Positions 8,558 through 16,881 of a DNA stretch of 64,000 nt are shown here, one piece after another (the stretch's first letter is position 1; each line of letters starts with the position of its first letter). The notes under the pieces are model-generated. The model saw nothing but the letters and a program-made list of their open reading frames with translations. It searched no databases and was not told the DNA's origin. The DNA is from a virus. Both the position numbers and the translations under genes were made by a program. The stretch covers positions 1 through 64,000 of the IMG/VR virus record IMGVR_UViG_3300048588_000891; one strand, 5' to 3'.

Positions 8558-9019
8558 TCAGACCCCCAGTTCGCCGCGAATCTCAGCCCAGTATTTCTCG
8601 ATGACAATGTACTGCTTCGGGAGCGGTCGACGCTCCAGCTCCTCATGCCCCCGATAGCCCGCCGATCGCGCGGCACTGAGAAAGCTCGCGAAGGCAGAAG
8701 GCAGTGCGTTTTCCCTCCCATCCTGCGCCCACCTCATCTGAACCTTCAACTGGTATTGAGCCCGCAAAACCTTGTGGAGAAGACGAAGCCGCTTAGGGTT
8801 GACCTTGGCTTTTAGAAGGTATTGTTCATCGCTTGGGTCATGCTTTACGCGCAAAAATTCGGCGTATCTCTCGCAGAGCTTGCGGACCCCAGTATTCGGC
8901 GTCTTCGCCCGTTTTGAAACATCACGAAACGTGAGAGGTTCGGTGCCCAGCTTCTCGCTGAGCAGCCACAGGGCAGGCGGACGCCCGTAACCGCCTCGGT
9001 GGTGCTGGATTGTTTTCAC
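8558..9019 (-). CDS. Small basic protein with possible helix-turn-helix, maintenance operon
   Basis: The 153-residue product is not recognised. Residues about 30-60 (FRDVSKRAKTPNTGVRKLC) look like a helix-turn-helix, followed by many Arg/Lys residues, so nucleic-acid binding is plausible. It lies 13 nt after the pentapeptide-repeat gene on the same strand and is probably the third gene of the parA operon. It could be an accessory partition or copy-control factor. Confidence 0.55.
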   Translation of the reverse strand: MKTIQHHRGGYGRPPALWLLSEKLGTEPLTFRDVSKRAKTPNTGVRKLCERYAEFLRVKHDPSDEQYLLKAKVNPKRLRLLHKVLRAQYQLKVQMRWAQDGRENALPSAFASFLSAARSAGYRGHEELERRPLPKQYIVIEKYWAEIRGELGV

Positions 9020-9032
9020 TTAATCGCTCCGC

Positions 9033-10328
9033 CTATGGGATCAAATATGTGTTTCTTCGAGCAGTCCTCCCTTTCTGCTTTTGAAATAACCCTTTAGCTA
9101 GCAAATTGTTGACTAGACGAACTGTGTTGGATGCGTCACTTCCAATAGACTTGGCAATCTCAGCTAGACTCAATTTAGATCCCGCCTCCCAATCCTTATG
9201 GAGGTCTATGAGCACTGTCAGTAGAACCTTCATTTCATTCGCAGACAAGTCGGCCTGGACTGCTTTTTGTAGGATTTCAACGGCCTTCTGATGAAGGATT
9301 CGGACTTTCCGAATGTTCTTTCTATCAATTGGGCTACTTAATGCTGTGCTGTCTTCGCTGATATTATCGTCGTCGACAGCATCATCTATGACAGCATTTG
9401 ATCGAACACTGTGCTCTAAAACAGTCTCTTTGCTGACAGTGTTCTGGTTAACACTGTCTTGAGTAAGAGTGTTTAGGAAAACAGTGTTTGATTTGAAAGT
9501 ATCATCACGAACAGTGTCGTCTTTGATGCTATTTTCACTGATGGTGTTCTGCCCAACACTGTTATCGACGATGGCGTTTGCCAGCATAGCATCATGTGGG
9601 ATGTTATTCGTCAGAACAGTATTATCAGGAACACTGTTCTGGACAATATTATCCTTATCAATAGTATCCTGAGTAATGCTGTAGGCAGCAACATTATTCG
9701 CATTAATGCTATTTGCTGAAACAGTGTTGTCCAGAACAGTATTGTAGGAGATAGGTTTGTTTTGAATGTTGTCATCAATAATACTGTCGTCAAGAACACT
9801 GTTATGCAAAACAGTGTTCTGATCAATAATATTACCATCGCCCGGATGGTAGGCACTCAGAACATTATTGCCAGGAACAGTATTATGCCGAACAGTATCA
9901 TCCGTGACGATATCGGCTCCGGCATTGAACCTGTTTATCGCAATGCTGTTCTCTTCAACAGTGTTCTGTACGATAGTGTTGGAGTCTACACTGCTGTCCC
10001 CCTCTTGAGGTTGTGAATCGACCTCTTTGGAATGGAAGACAGAAACAGTGTTCGCTTGAATGTTGTCGACCGGTACAGTGTTCTGGGCGATACTGTTTGA
10101 TAGGATAGGGTCGCTATCCTCTAAATTATTGGAATATTTTACATTTGTGTGATCCGCTGAGGCTCCAATGCGCTCTTCCATAACAGCATGGCCAGCGGAT
10201 TTTCCACTTTTGCTTTTCGCCTTTTTCTCAGCGAGTTCTCTTCGTTTGGCCTCTCGCTCGGCCTTTTGAGCTGCCAGCTGTTCCATTTTTTCTTTGTGAC
10301 TAATCCCAGCTTTTTCTCGACTAGACAT
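9033..10328 (-). CDS. ParA-associated pentapeptide-repeat protein with C-terminal winged helix
   Basis: The 431-residue product has three parts. An N-terminal charged helix (about 12-45) is rich in KAERE/KRRELAEKK. Residues about 77-323 are a repeat region, with 32 uninterrupted five-residue units (164-323) of pattern x-x-(N/D)-(T/S/N/A)-(V/I). Residues about 330-431 look like a winged helix (LSLAEIAKSIGSDASNTVR). The repeats do not fit the classical A(D/N)LXX pentapeptide. ATG 10328 is preceded by AGGAGG 9 nt upstream and overlaps the parA stop by 8 nt, so it stands where a ParB-type adaptor would. No ParB family match is visible. Confidence 0.8.
   Translation of the reverse strand: MSSREKAGISHKEKMEQLAAQKAEREAKRRELAEKKAKSKSGKSAGHAVMEERIGASADHTNVKYSNNLEDSDPILSNSIAQNTVPVDNIQANTVSVFHSKEVDSQPQEGDSSVDSNTIVQNTVEENSIAINRFNAGADIVTDDTVRHNTVPGNNVLSAYHPGDGNIIDQNTVLHNSVLDDSIIDDNIQNKPISYNTVLDNTVSANSINANNVAAYSITQDTIDKDNIVQNSVPDNTVLTNNIPHDAMLANAIVDNSVGQNTISENSIKDDTVRDDTFKSNTVFLNTLTQDSVNQNTVSKETVLEHSVRSNAVIDDAVDDDNISEDSTALSSPIDRKNIRKVRILHQKAVEILQKAVQADLSANEMKVLLTVLIDLHKDWEAGSKLSLAEIAKSIGSDASNTVRLVNNLLAKGLFQKQKGRTARRNTYLIP
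9360..10115. repeat. Intragenic array of 15-bp near-palindromic repeats
   Basis: Inside the pentapeptide-repeat gene the sequence AACA(C/G)TGTT or a close variant recurs at 15-bp spacing, in phase with the reading frame. About nine copies are perfect nine-mers. Many others differ by one base. Thr-Val and Ser-Val pairs are almost always written ACT-GTT or AGT-GTT although other codons were available. The motif reads the same on both strands apart from its central base, as a dimeric DNA-binding site would. Confidence 0.75.
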
Positions 10329-11406
10329 GAGCCTCAACCTCCTGGGTTGACCGCTTTGCTTGTCTAAAGGATTTAATTTGTTCAGCCCAGGAACCTAGAT
10401 CAGCCATCGACCAGACCAAGTCTTCAATTCCCCCAACCGCAGGGCGAGCCTTTGCAGATTTCCAGACATTACTCTCACTATCAAAGGCATTCTCGAATGG
10501 CTTACAACTTGGGATGATCACGTCGGAAACATCTTCACCATATTGCTCTTTCAGTTTTGCAATTCGCTCATAGCTAGATGTGCTGCGCCCATCAACCTTG
10601 TTGGATACCAAAAGGATCTTAGGCTTGACCTTATATTGGCTATCGACAAACTTGATGTGGTCGGTCGTCAGCTTTAACCCTTTGAAACTGAACTTGTGAA
10701 TGTTGACGGGGATGATGCACTGATCTATATAGCAATGAACGGCCATACTCACGCTGTTAAAGTCACATGGTAAGTCGAATAGAATAAAGTCGTAGTCTGC
10801 CTCTATCTTTTCGAGAAGATTTTTGAAGAGATATCCTATGTTGACTTTGCTTTCGTTGACCCTGAAATCCAAATTCGCCAAACCAATGTCAGCCGGGATC
10901 AGGTGCAGGTAGTCGGTCAACTCACAAATGGCGACACTCGGATCATAACGCTTGGGGCGCGCGAGATACTCCTCGAACAAGTCCTTAAGAGTGATAACCC
11001 CTTCCTGCTCATCATCGATCCCAAAAGAGTTTGTAAGGTTGGCCTGTTTATCAACATCAATAAGAAGAACCTTAAACCCATACGCAGAAAGCTTTGCAGC
11101 CACAGTATGAATGATCGACGTCTTGCCAACGCCTCCTTTCACCGAATGTGAGGCTTTTTTGCCCTTTTTCCTTTTTACTGGCCAGTTGCGAAATCTCAGG
11201 ATCTCGTTGAGAGCCTTGGGATAGATAATAACCGTATCCTTACCTTTTGTAGCAACTTCGATGTCTCCCTCTTTTATGATGCTATGTACCGCTTGAACTG
11301 AGATGCCCAGCAGGTCAGAAACCTCTTTAATCGTAAGGAATAGGTCAACAACCTCGGAATTGTATGCAATCTGAGGTGGAGTCCACCAAGACTCTTTTGT
11401 GCTCAT
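10321..11406 (-). CDS. parA: Partition ATPase ParA with N-terminal HTH
   Basis: The 361-residue product has a deviant Walker A box (KGGVGKTS, K90-S97), a LLIDVDKQANLT motif at about 114-125 and a Walker B FILFDLPCDF. A MerR-like helix-turn-helix (IKEVSDLLGISVQAVHS) lies at about 26-43. This is the layout of type Ia partition ATPases, which also repress their own operon. ATG 11406 is chosen because the frame upstream of it runs through an AT-rich promoter region. The gene precedes the repeat protein in one operon and lies just downstream of the iteron array. Confidence 0.88.
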   Translation of the reverse strand: MSTKESWWTPPQIAYNSEVVDLFLTIKEVSDLLGISVQAVHSIIKEGDIEVATKGKDTVIIYPKALNEILRFRNWPVKRKKGKKASHSVKGGVGKTSIIHTVAAKLSAYGFKVLLIDVDKQANLTNSFGIDDEQEGVITLKDLFEEYLARPKRYDPSVAICELTDYLHLIPADIGLANLDFRVNESKVNIGYLFKNLLEKIEADYDFILFDLPCDFNSVSMAVHCYIDQCIIPVNIHKFSFKGLKLTTDHIKFVDSQYKVKPKILLVSNKVDGRSTSSYERIAKLKEQYGEDVSDVIIPSCKPFENAFDSESNVWKSAKARPAVGGIEDLVWSMADLGSWAEQIKSFRQAKRSTQEVEAHV

Positions 11407-11484
11407 TTTACACCCAGCTTTAAAAGTTTTGATATTTTCTATGAATTTTATCAAGTAGCCGTCGCGATAATAAAGCATGAAGCA

Positions 11485-11493
11485 ATTATAGCA
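11485..11493 (-). promoter_or_regulatory. Likely extended -10 promoter of the parA operon
   Basis: On the minus strand TGC-TATAAT reads from 11493 to 11485, a perfect -10 hexamer with a TGn extension. No good -35 lies 17 nt upstream. Transcription would begin near 11478, leaving a leader of about 70 nt before ATG 11406. It lies between parA and the iteron array. Confidence 0.5.
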
Positions 11494-11571
11494 AGTTGAT
11501 TTCAAAAAGTAGCCGCAAAAAGTCAACATGATGAAGTTTATACGTCGGTTACTATGGCCGTAGTCAAATGT

Positions 11572-11721
11572 GTTAGTGTTCTCTACGACAGTATTAGCAG
11601 CACCAGTGTTACCCGCACCAGTGTCGCCCGCACCAGTGTCGCCCGCACCAGTGTTACCCGCACCAGTGTTACCCGCACCAGTGTTACCCGCACCAGTGTT
11701 ACCCGCACCAGTATTGAAAAT
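11572..11721. repeat. Non-coding array of ten 15-bp iterons (candidate centromere or origin)
   Basis: Ten 15-bp units run in phase. Seven (starting 11602, 11617, 11632, 11647, 11662, 11677 and 11692) follow ACCAGTGTTACCCGC or differ at one or two bases, with GTGTC replacing GTGTT in two. Units at 11572, 11587 and 11707 are degenerate. The core (C)CAGTGTT differs by about one base from AACAGTGTT in the intragenic array and has the same 15-bp period. The array lies upstream of parA and 175 bp before the rep-like gene, so it could be a centromere, a replication origin, or both. Confidence 0.85.
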
Positions 11722-11895
11722 GACAACTACCGGATCTGAAGTAAATTCTTAAACTGAGATACGTTGCATCTCTCTAACGGGAGACTTCACACAACTAAAT
11801 TTTAGCCTGTTACGAAACTCACCATTCACGCGCCCTTGCTGAATCTGCCAAGGCTGACGTGAACGGATCAGGACCCATTTTGCCTGGAGCCAGGG

Positions 11896-13581
11896 ATGGC
11901 CGCTTTTGCTGAAGTGCTTGAATGGAAACCTGGCCGCCGAAATCGCGAACGTCCTGAAACACCGGGCGGGAACATTGCTCGCGGGCATCATATCTATGGA
12001 TACTGGACATATAATGACGACGGCTCCAAGGATCAGGCATTCCCGCTGGGAATGAACCATAAGGTTTTCCCGAGCCAAGAGAAGCTGATTAGCACGGCTG
12101 TATGGAATCCAGGAAAGAAGACTTGGACCCTGCTTTTCATGCAGTTCGATCTCGACTTCAAGAATGCGAATCCAAAATGGATTCTTGACGGAAAAATTTC
12201 CTGGCCATTGGTACAGGAGCATTTGCGGGTACACGAGCCGAAATTTTTTGAAGCGATTGTGTATGCTGTCATGTCCACGGGAGGCTGCGGGCTGTCAATC
12301 GTCCTTTCGATTGCACCGTTTGTGCTTTGTGACGAGAATAGAACGATCGAATCCCGCGCGTCGCATCTGCAAACCATGCTCATAAAAATGCTCAATCATC
12401 ATGGCTTGGGGGCTGACTACAGCGCGGCGGGCCTTAAGCGGTTCATGCCAAATTTTAAGAACCCAAGGCGGCTGATTTATGAGAACGCCATCCGACGCAA
12501 ATGGGTCGAGAATACCCGGCATTTTGTTGTCCGCGAGCTGTACCTGGCTTATCGGGATCACATTGCCTGCATCTATATCCGCAAAACGGAGCGATTGGAA
12601 TCCTTTCTGCACCCTGACTTTCGGGTCGAAAAGAAGCTGGCTAAGCTCTACTTCCAGCTGGACTGTGTCATAGCTCCCGGAGGCATCCGGAATTGCTCTT
12701 TGAAAGAGATTTGCGAGCTTACAGGCATGTCGCCATCCTCATTCTATCGTTCCGTGCTTGCGCGGGCCGACGTTCTCAAATGGCTTGAAATCAAACCGCT
12801 CGGGGGCCGCAAGGGATATGATCTGAAGTTCCTGGGCAACCCGCATTATGATGCCCGGGTCCAGGAAATCCTATTTGGGTCCGCGAAGCCGGACCATCGC
12901 GAGACAGTTTCCAGGCCGCAGGTCGACTCCGAACCCGCCGACGTCGTAGACGGCGAGCGCAACACTTTCCTCTGGCAGTCAGCAGTAAAAATGAAACACG
13001 CCCTCATCCCCGAGGAGACGGCGCTGGCTGCGCTTCGGATCATCGCCAGCGGCGTGCCAGGGTACGGAGGAAGAGACAGCTGGTCTCTGCGTAATCCCGA
13101 GCGAATCTGCCGCTCTATCTATAAGTGCCGCCCGCGTGAGGGCAACAGCCCTGTTCTCCGGCAGCTGCCAGGGTATCTATATATTGCCGTGAAACAGGCA
13201 GAAAAGCGGGCAAACCAAGCCAAAAAAGCTTATGCGAAAAATTTAGATGTTGGAACCCTATTGGGTTCCACATTGTTCGCAGCAGTACCAAGCAGCCCGG
13301 AGCGGGAGGTCTCTCGGTTTTCCTCCCAGGCTTTCCCTTCCCACACCCCGGCGGGTGTCAGGCCGGGGGGTACGGGGGCGGGCCAGGCCCCCGGTCAGGT
13401 GGTTGATACCCAACTGCATTCCACCCAGGTGGTTGATACAGAACAGCCTGAAATTTACCCAGCAGCGGACCGCGCGATTTTTGAACCGGCGCCACAGATT
13501 GCTAGGCTGGTAACCGGTGGAATGCCGACGACCGGCTCCGTGCAGTCCCCAGTCGGTCATGCAGCGGAGGACAAAAACTAA
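11896..13581 (+). CDS. Putative plasmid replication initiator (Rep)
   Basis: The 561-residue product is not firmly recognised. Its position beside iterons and parA suggests a replication initiator. Residues 81-88 (FMQFDLDF) resemble the hhDhD motif I of archaeo-eukaryotic primases, with D85 and D87. A winged-helix-like segment (CSLKEICELTGMSPSSFYRSV) lies at about 258-280. The C-terminal 100 residues are low-complexity and include a repeated QVVDT motif. GGAG lies 8 nt upstream of ATG 11896. Another DNA-binding role is possible. Confidence 0.6.
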   Translation: MAAFAEVLEWKPGRRNRERPETPGGNIARGHHIYGYWTYNDDGSKDQAFPLGMNHKVFPSQEKLISTAVWNPGKKTWTLLFMQFDLDFKNANPKWILDGKISWPLVQEHLRVHEPKFFEAIVYAVMSTGGCGLSIVLSIAPFVLCDENRTIESRASHLQTMLIKMLNHHGLGADYSAAGLKRFMPNFKNPRRLIYENAIRRKWVENTRHFVVRELYLAYRDHIACIYIRKTERLESFLHPDFRVEKKLAKLYFQLDCVIAPGGIRNCSLKEICELTGMSPSSFYRSVLARADVLKWLEIKPLGGRKGYDLKFLGNPHYDARVQEILFGSAKPDHRETVSRPQVDSEPADVVDGERNTFLWQSAVKMKHALIPEETALAALRIIASGVPGYGGRDSWSLRNPERICRSIYKCRPREGNSPVLRQLPGYLYIAVKQAEKRANQAKKAYAKNLDVGTLLGSTLFAAVPSSPEREVSRFSSQAFPSHTPAGVRPGGTGAGQAPGQVVDTQLHSTQVVDTEQPEIYPAADRAIFEPAPQIARLVTGGMPTTGSVQSPVGHAAEDKN

Positions 13582-13795
13582 GCCTCTGGCTCCGAGCCTG
13601 ATACGGACGATACGTTTGCCTATCCTTCCGGATTGGCGCTCAGCAACTTGTGAAGCGGATCCAGCAGTGAAAGATCCGATGCGAAGTGAGTGGCTGGAGA
13701 GACTGCTAACATTCGGCTGATTAACAGTGGATGGTCGACTGTTGCAAAGCTGAGTACGTTGGCGGCTGCTATATGGGCTGTTACACCCGATTTTC

Positions 13796-13824
13796 TTGAA
13801 TATATTTTAGTATTTTTATATAGT
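13796..13824 (+). promoter_or_regulatory. Likely sigma-70 promoter of the nuclease cassette
   Basis: TTGAAT (13796-13801) and TATAGT (13819-13824) are separated by 17 nt in a very AT-rich stretch. Transcription would begin near 13831, only a few bases before TTG 13834, so the message may be almost leaderless. The rest of 13582-13795 shows no gene. Confidence 0.6.
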
Positions 13825-13833
13825 TAACTTTAG

Positions 13834-15213
13834 TTGCAACCGATCTATGGTGAGATATTGACTTTCATTCGCCCGAGGCTGACGGACCATTTTGGCATTT
13901 CAATTAGTCAGGAAATTGCCGATTTCGCGATTCCTTTTCTCGACGAAGATTTACCGCTGTTCGTAGATCCGTTTCTTCTCTGGAAGTCCCCATCGCAGCA
14001 GGACCAAGCTCTTCATCAGAGCATGATCCACGCATTTCGCGCTCTAATTTCGAAGGGAACCGAGGACCAGAGAGTAAAAAAGTTGCAGGCAATTTCAGAA
14101 TGTGATGAAGTCGGACTTGGATCATCAGCAACCCGCCGCGGCGTACGAATCGGAGCACCGATTGCAAGATCACTCATTGCTCATTTCGAAGCTAATAAGG
14201 GAAGCGAGATTGATCACCTTGAAGAAGTACAGCTTCTTGTAGATCAAGTCTCGAAGGACAGGATTAGTGATTTTGCTTGCACTCTACTAAAGTCATTTAT
14301 TATTGACTTCACTATTGATCAGTGTCTCAAGTACTGCATTCCAATGCAGAGAGCAAGTATCGGCTATATCTACGACCCTAGGAAGGACTCGTTTGGTTCT
14401 GTAGACGTCAATGTCCCTTGTAACCCACGCGACGGAAAGCCTTTACTTCTTGTTCCCAAAAGGTGGCTGAGATTCAGCCCTTGGATCAGCTATGAAGATT
14501 ATTTCAAAAACCACTACCTAAAGAAGTATGTCGAAGAAGGAAGTGAGTACCCTGGCCGGATCGAGACTCTGAGCTTTAATCGCGATAATTACGGAGTGGT
14601 TAAGCAGTATATCGAGGTTCGAGAGAGAACGTCCACCGACTGTCAGAATGATCCTCTATTTACAGCTCTTCCTGTCGTCTCAGCAAAGCGAACCTTTAAT
14701 GCAATCCAGAAAATTGTGTCTGGGAATGCGGAAGGTGCCGATAAACAATATGAAGAGCATATCTGTAAACTTCTGCCATCACTTTTCTATCCACACTTGG
14801 ACTTTGCTAGTGCGCAGTCTCGGACAGAGTCAGGCGTACATATACGCGATCTCATTTTCTACAATAATAAGGGCACCGACTTCCTCAGCGAAATCTGGGA
14901 CAAATATTCGTGTCGTCAGATCGTCTGCGAACTAAAAAACGTGAAGGAATTGGAACGCGATCACATAAATCAGCTCAACAGATACCTCAAAGAGTCTTTT
15001 GGATTTTTTGGCGTCTTTGTCACACGGAATAAACCAAAAAAGAATATTTACAGGAATTTAGTGGATCTTTGGTCGGGGCAAAGAAAGTGCATCCTGGTCT
15101 TGACCGACGAAGATATCGAACTGATGGTGAATGTCTTTGAGTCGAAACAACGAGCGCCAATAGAGATACTCAAGAAGAAATACGTGGAATTTATGCGGGA
15201 CTGCCCTGGTTGA
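13834..15213 (+). CDS. Putative PD-(D/E)XK-like nuclease of a three-gene cassette
   Basis: The product is up to 459 residues and not a family I can name. The C-terminal third has R-DLIFYN followed about 30 residues later by IVCELKNVKEL, matching the D...ExK core of restriction-type nucleases. The N-terminus has an LPLFVDPFLLWKSPSQQD motif. The start is uncertain: TTG 13834 directly follows an in-frame stop, and TTG 13858 is an alternative. Two paralogous small genes follow closely. A defence function is inference from the fold and neighbourhood. Confidence 0.6.
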   Translation: MQPIYGEILTFIRPRLTDHFGISISQEIADFAIPFLDEDLPLFVDPFLLWKSPSQQDQALHQSMIHAFRALISKGTEDQRVKKLQAISECDEVGLGSSATRRGVRIGAPIARSLIAHFEANKGSEIDHLEEVQLLVDQVSKDRISDFACTLLKSFIIDFTIDQCLKYCIPMQRASIGYIYDPRKDSFGSVDVNVPCNPRDGKPLLLVPKRWLRFSPWISYEDYFKNHYLKKYVEEGSEYPGRIETLSFNRDNYGVVKQYIEVRERTSTDCQNDPLFTALPVVSAKRTFNAIQKIVSGNAEGADKQYEEHICKLLPSLFYPHLDFASAQSRTESGVHIRDLIFYNNKGTDFLSEIWDKYSCRQIVCELKNVKELERDHINQLNRYLKESFGFFGVFVTRNKPKKNIYRNLVDLWSGQRKCILVLTDEDIELMVNVFESKQRAPIEILKKKYVEFMRDCPG

Positions 15214-15227
15214 GGATGGGGGATTAG

Positions 15228-15605
15228 ATGAACCAGGAAGAAGTGGAAAGCTTTGAGAAGATTGAAAGCCAAATGCGATCAGTGTATGGCGAGATCAGTA
15301 ACCTTTCGAAGAAAAATCCCAACGATGGGCTGAACAAGTTCAAGCTAAATATCATTAACAAACTTCTGATTGGTGCCAATTCTATTCTAGGGGATGAGTA
15401 CAAGCCTACAGATGATTTCTCAGCTTTTGATATTGATGAGGTTCCAACAAATAGTGATGTGGTATTCGTCTGCGCACAATACCTTTCTTGTTTGGAAAAA
15501 CTTCGGTCAGATAATATCTACCATTCTCTGGGTGAATGGTATTGGGTCATAGACCATGAACGTAGCCATAGGGAAACCAGACCCCCCGAACGAATCGGAA
15601 GGTAA
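15228..15605 (+). CDS. Small partner protein A of the nuclease cassette
   Basis: The 125-residue product starts 14 nt after the nuclease stop. It contains GEISNLSKKNPNDGLNKFK and later VPTNSDVVFVCAQYLSCLE. The same blocks occur in the next gene product, so the two are diverged duplicates. It is probably helical and cytoplasmic. No family is recognised. A role as regulator, sensor or inhibitor of the nuclease is inference. Confidence 0.6.
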   Translation: MNQEEVESFEKIESQMRSVYGEISNLSKKNPNDGLNKFKLNIINKLLIGANSILGDEYKPTDDFSAFDIDEVPTNSDVVFVCAQYLSCLEKLRSDNIYHSLGEWYWVIDHERSHRETRPPERIGR

Positions 15606-15612
15606 AATATCA

Positions 15613-16002
15613 ATGGCTGATAAAAATAACGATGGTGCCCCGTCCAGAGCAGATATACAAAATTTTCTGCTGATCGAGCCTTTGATTGGTTCGCTCATGG
15701 ATGAGATGAAAGAGCTTTCAAAGAAAAAGCCAGACGGTTTGCTCAACAAGCTTAAGGTGTCCATGATTAATAAGAGGCTAAAGCCTATGAAGGATCTTGT
15801 CAGGTCCCTTCCGATTGCCCAATTCTTGGACGAACTCGACGAGGAATCTCTCCCAAGTAACAGCGACACGGTTTTAATAGTAGGCCAGTTCACTGCAGCC
15901 CTAAAAGCATATAGAACGGCATTCCGGGGGCATCAGGGAGGACGTTCCGGATGGTTTACAGATGAAGGTTTTATTGAAGACGGCGAGATTAGAGATAGGT
16001 GA
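15613..16002 (+). CDS. Small partner protein B of the nuclease cassette (paralogue of A)
   Basis: The 129-residue product shares with its upstream neighbour the ELSKKKPDGLLNKLKVSMIN and LPSNSDTVLIVGQFTAALKAYR blocks (approximate alignment by eye). GGAAGG ends 8 nt before ATG 15613, which favours this start over an in-frame ATG at 15556 that lies inside the previous gene. A C-terminal tail with GGRSGWF is not shared. Function unknown. Confidence 0.6.
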   Translation: MADKNNDGAPSRADIQNFLLIEPLIGSLMDEMKELSKKKPDGLLNKLKVSMINKRLKPMKDLVRSLPIAQFLDELDEESLPSNSDTVLIVGQFTAALKAYRTAFRGHQGGRSGWFTDEGFIEDGEIRDR

Positions 16003-16123
16003 TGAATCCATTCGAGCAGCAGTAAAGATTAATAACAACAACCGTCATCTTTCATTAAACGCCTGTCGTTACAGCCTTTCAGGTATCTAACAGCTCGACA
16101 CCAGGGCTAGGAGACTTCGATTA

Positions 16124-16132
16124 TGCTATAAT
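16124..16132 (+). promoter_or_regulatory. Extended -10 promoter for the membrane protein gene
   Basis: TGC-TATAAT occupies 16124-16132, an extended -10 with perfect hexamer, 40 nt before ATG 16172. No clear -35 is visible. It suggests the membrane gene has its own transcript in addition to any readthrough from the nuclease cassette. Confidence 0.45.
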
Positions 16133-16171
16133 GATAGCCTTTCCAGGTATGCAGGAGACTTCAAAAGTTTC

Positions 16172-16861
16172 ATGATAAAAAGAGAACCGAATCCGCCCCT
16201 CAAGAAAGTTTTAAGTGTAGACAAATTCGAAGAAATCTTTTGGTATGCTAAAATAGGTCTTTTTCCGAGGCTCCTCCGAGAAGGAGATCATATCCCCACG
16301 CTGCAAGGAGCGGCAGCTGCATTTGCAATCTTATATTGGGTTTTTCCCCATTTTTTGGTCAGTTCCAGAATCCTCGAGCCGTTTGATTACGAGCCGGTGT
16401 TCCTTACGCAGGCGAATTACTTTTGGGCCTTCATCGTCAATTTTGTCATTATGTCTCCACCGGCTGCAGCAACCGCTCTTGTTCTGAAGCTATTGACTAA
16501 AGATATTAACTGGGATTGGTGGTCCGTATACTATGTGCAGTTCTTGATTACACTGGGATTTTTGGATGTCTCGGTCCAATTGTTTGGCCCCCAAATTTGT
16601 GGAATCATGTTTGAAGATAGTCCCCTAAAATGGCAGATCGCACTTTGTATTTTTGCAGTTGTCTTTGTATTGATGATATTGAGGCCTGCTAGAAGGGCAA
16701 AATCTGGGGGATTCTCAAAAAAAATTAGGTATGGTGCTTTTGTATTAATAGCAATCGGAATATCCTACTATAACGCCTCCATCGACTATCCATCGCGCTA
16801 TGTTAACCCAAACGCATCTGAGGCCTGTTACAATGAAGCAATCAAAAAACTATCGAAATAG
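16172..16861 (+). CDS. Multi-pass membrane protein, unknown
   Basis: The 229-residue product has about five hydrophobic segments: roughly 43-62 (GAAAAFAILYWVFPHFLV), 83-110, 121-140, 153-172 and 187-203. It is rich in aromatic residues and has no signal peptide. It lies 170 nt after the nuclease cassette on the same strand. Membrane proteins are frequent effectors in defence cassettes, but no family is recognised and membership is not established. Confidence 0.6.
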   Translation: MIKREPNPPLKKVLSVDKFEEIFWYAKIGLFPRLLREGDHIPTLQGAAAAFAILYWVFPHFLVSSRILEPFDYEPVFLTQANYFWAFIVNFVIMSPPAAATALVLKLLTKDINWDWWSVYYVQFLITLGFLDVSVQLFGPQICGIMFEDSPLKWQIALCIFAVVFVLMILRPARRAKSGGFSKKIRYGAFVLIAIGISYYNASIDYPSRYVNPNASEACYNEAIKKLSK

Positions 16862-16881
16862 AGCGGCTGCATAAACCGCTC
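16861..16881 (+). terminator. Hairpin after the membrane protein gene
   Basis: GAGCGG (16861-16866) pairs with CCGCTC (16876-16881) around a 9-nt loop, directly at the stop codon. No T run follows, so it is only a candidate terminator. Confidence 0.35.

Noticed and set aside
11485-11526. TTGACT at 11521-11526 as -35 for the parA promoter
   Set aside because: It lies 30 nt from the TATAAT hexamer, far beyond a usable spacer; an extended -10 is the better explanation.
11554-11752. Two rightward ORFs of SVTRT- and LPAPV-type repeats over the iterons
   Set aside because: They are translations of the 15-bp repeat array in two frames, with no ribosome site and no non-repeat domain.
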